Shown piece after piece: positions 34,540-35,546 of a DNA stretch of 35,546 nucleotides. The stretch is taken from assembly GCA_945787575.1 (NCBI GenBank), contig CALZKB010000031.1:1-35546 (forward strand), written 5' to 3'. Position 1 is the stretch's first letter. Each line of letters begins with the position of its first letter. Below the pieces are notes generated by a model that was not told the origin of the DNA, did no database searches, and saw only the letters and a list, made by a program, of their open reading frames with translations. Position numbers and translations under genes: made by a program. The DNA is from Thermoanaerobaculia bacterium (GTDB lineage: Bacteria > Acidobacteriota > Thermoanaerobaculia > Multivoradales > JAHEKO01).

Positions 34540-35220
34540 ATGACTTCCGAGCGCGACGACAACTACCTGTACTTTCGGGCGATCGAGGAGGCGTTCGTTC
34601 GTCTCCGCGGATCTCCGCTGCTGCTGTCACCCTCCGACTGGCGGGTGGCGAAGCGCTGGTTCGAGGAGGGTATTCCGCTCGATGTCGTAGCCCAGGCGCT
34701 CCGCGACGTATTCGAGCGTCGGGCCGAGCGCGGCGCGACGAGCCCCGTCCAGGGACTGCGCTACTGCGCTGCGGCGGTGGCGGAGGCGTGGAACAGGCGC
34801 CGCGAGCTGGGGGTCGAGGCGGCTGCCGATCGGGACGCCTATCGAGTCAGGATCGGCGAGCGCCTGGAGTCGCTCGCCCGCAACCTTCCGGACGCTCTCC
34901 CCGAGCGGGAGCGGTGGGCGGAGCGTGTGCGCGCCCTCGACGGCGAGGCCGGGGCGGTAGAATCGGAGCTTGCCGGCCTCGACGCCCGGATGATGGTCGA
35001 GGTTCTAGAAGCGCTGCCGGCCGGAGATCGCGCGAAGCTCCAGCGGGAAGCGGACTCCGTTCTCGCGGCCCTCGCGGAGAAGATCGACGCGGCCGAGCTC
35101 GGCGAGCAGCGGGAACGCTTCGTCCGCGACGCCGCCCGCCGGCGCCTCGGTCTCCCGCTGCTCTCTCTGTTCTCTCCGGAGGCGCTCGAGGAGAGCGACT
35201 CGCAGGCCGCCGACCGGTAG
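34540..35220 (+). CDS. Helical protein of unrecognised family
   Basis: A 226-residue protein I cannot place in a named family. Residues 9-85 look like a compact helical domain: YLYFRAIEEAFVRLRGSPLL is followed by LSPSDWRVAKRWFEEGIPLD and VVAQALRDVFERRAE, with VQGLRYCAAAVAEAW after it. The phrase LSPSDW...W..GIPL...V..AL recalls small helix-turn-helix domains in replication or DNA-binding proteins, but that is only a resemblance. Residues 95-200 are Glu/Arg/Ala-rich and probably coiled-coil. The end (LPLLSLFSPEALEESDSQ) is not hydrophobic. Codon use is like the neighbours. It follows birA by 36 nt and precedes a membrane protein in the same reading frame after one stop codon. Confidence 0.7.
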   Translation: MTSERDDNYLYFRAIEEAFVRLRGSPLLLSPSDWRVAKRWFEEGIPLDVVAQALRDVFERRAERGATSPVQGLRYCAAAVAEAWNRRRELGVEAAADRDAYRVRIGERLESLARNLPDALPERERWAERVRALDGEAGAVESELAGLDARMMVEVLEALPAGDRAKLQREADSVLAALAEKIDAAELGEQRERFVRDAARRRLGLPLLSLFSPEALEESDSQAADR

Positions 35221-35283
35221 GGAGCGGGGCCGAGTGGGTCACTCGGCGCAAGAGCGGCGACCTCGCCTGCGTCTAGTGGAGGT

Positions 35284-35546
35284 GTGAGTCCGCACCCGCG
35301 TCTTCTCGAGCTCACCCCCTCGTCGACGGCCGCTCTCGGTCTGCTCACGGGGTTGGTGGGGGCAGCCCTGCTTCCGGTGGCCACACCGGTCGCCGCCGTG
35401 GCGCTCGTCGGCGCCGCCCTGGCTCTGCGGGGTCGGTTCGGCTGGACCGCGGCGAGCGTCGGAGTCGGTCTCGTCGTCGGCTGGAATGCGACGCCTTTTC
35501 CAGCCGTCGAGTCGCATCGACCCGTCGACGCCCTCGTTCAGCGCAC
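35284..35546 (+). CDS. Membrane protein N-terminus, possibly ComEC/Rec2 (5' part only)
   Basis: The frame is open from the stop at 35220 to the window end; GTG 35284 is its first start codon. The 87 visible residues begin SPHPRLLELTPSSTAALGLL and hold at least two hydrophobic segments rich in Val, Ala, Leu and Gly (about residues 17-52 and 58-70). These are followed by the hydrophilic ESHRPVDALVQR. Such a start, helices and then a soluble part, is what ComEC DNA-uptake channels show, but no diagnostic motif is inside the window. The GGAGG at 35278-35282 is too close to the GTG to be certain. It could be any polytopic membrane protein. Confidence 0.5.
   Translation, partial: MSPHPRLLELTPSSTAALGLLTGLVGAALLPVATPVAAVALVGAALALRGRFGWTAASVGVGLVVGWNATPFPAVESHRPVDALVQR

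Overview
The window is a GC-rich, densely packed bacterial chromosome segment of 29 protein genes: 27 complete and one cut at each edge. No tRNA, rRNA, CRISPR array, transposase or phage gene was found. Content and style suggest a Gram-negative organism, most plausibly a deep-branching one such as Acidobacteriota. The signs are a PBP1b-type murein synthase with a UB2H-like domain, a DegP/HtrA periplasmic protease, NtrC-type and HD-GYP signalling proteins, acyl-CoA dehydrogenases and thiolase, and a receiver protein with an acidic linker placed before valS. The taxon is an inference; no marker in the window settles it.

Left part (1-4996, + strand): the end of a polyprenyl-phosphate glycosyltransferase, a GT4 glycosyltransferase, threonine synthase and a serine-hydrolase-like protein form one tight run. 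A thiolase follows with its own ribosome-binding site. A class A PBP (- strand) converges on the thiolase and diverges from radC, which is followed by metG.

Centre (10029-21750, - strand): the conserved translation and RNA-metabolism cluster reads, in transcription order, rimP - nusA - infB - DUF503 (ylxP) - rbfA - nrnA - truB - rpsO - pnp, then an HD-GYP response regulator and a Nif3-like protein. Four consecutive genes (DUF503 to truB) are joined by 4-nt overlaps. A near-consensus sigma70 promoter lies in front of rimP. The leader between promoter and start codon contains a hairpin followed by eight U, which looks like an attenuator of the whole operon. rimP, truB and rpsO all start with TTG.

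Right part (21945-35546, + strand): degP with a strong intrinsic terminator; a PAS-GGDEF-EAL protein; an NtrC-type sigma54 activator; two tandem acyl-CoA dehydrogenases; a receiver protein with a long acidic linker and a conserved-looking C-terminal helical segment; valS; birA; an unrecognised helical protein; and the start of a membrane protein that may be ComEC.

No clearly new multi-gene system is visible. The best leads are the rimP leader attenuator, the receiver/acidic-linker protein next to valS, the unrecognised 226-residue protein, the serine-hydrolase homologue lacking its third active-site motif, and recurrent -10-like hexamers placed only 8-10 nt before start codons. The longest stretch without a gene is 21619-21944. 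It holds the rimP promoter and leader, plus about 190 bases before degP in which I see no clear signal.
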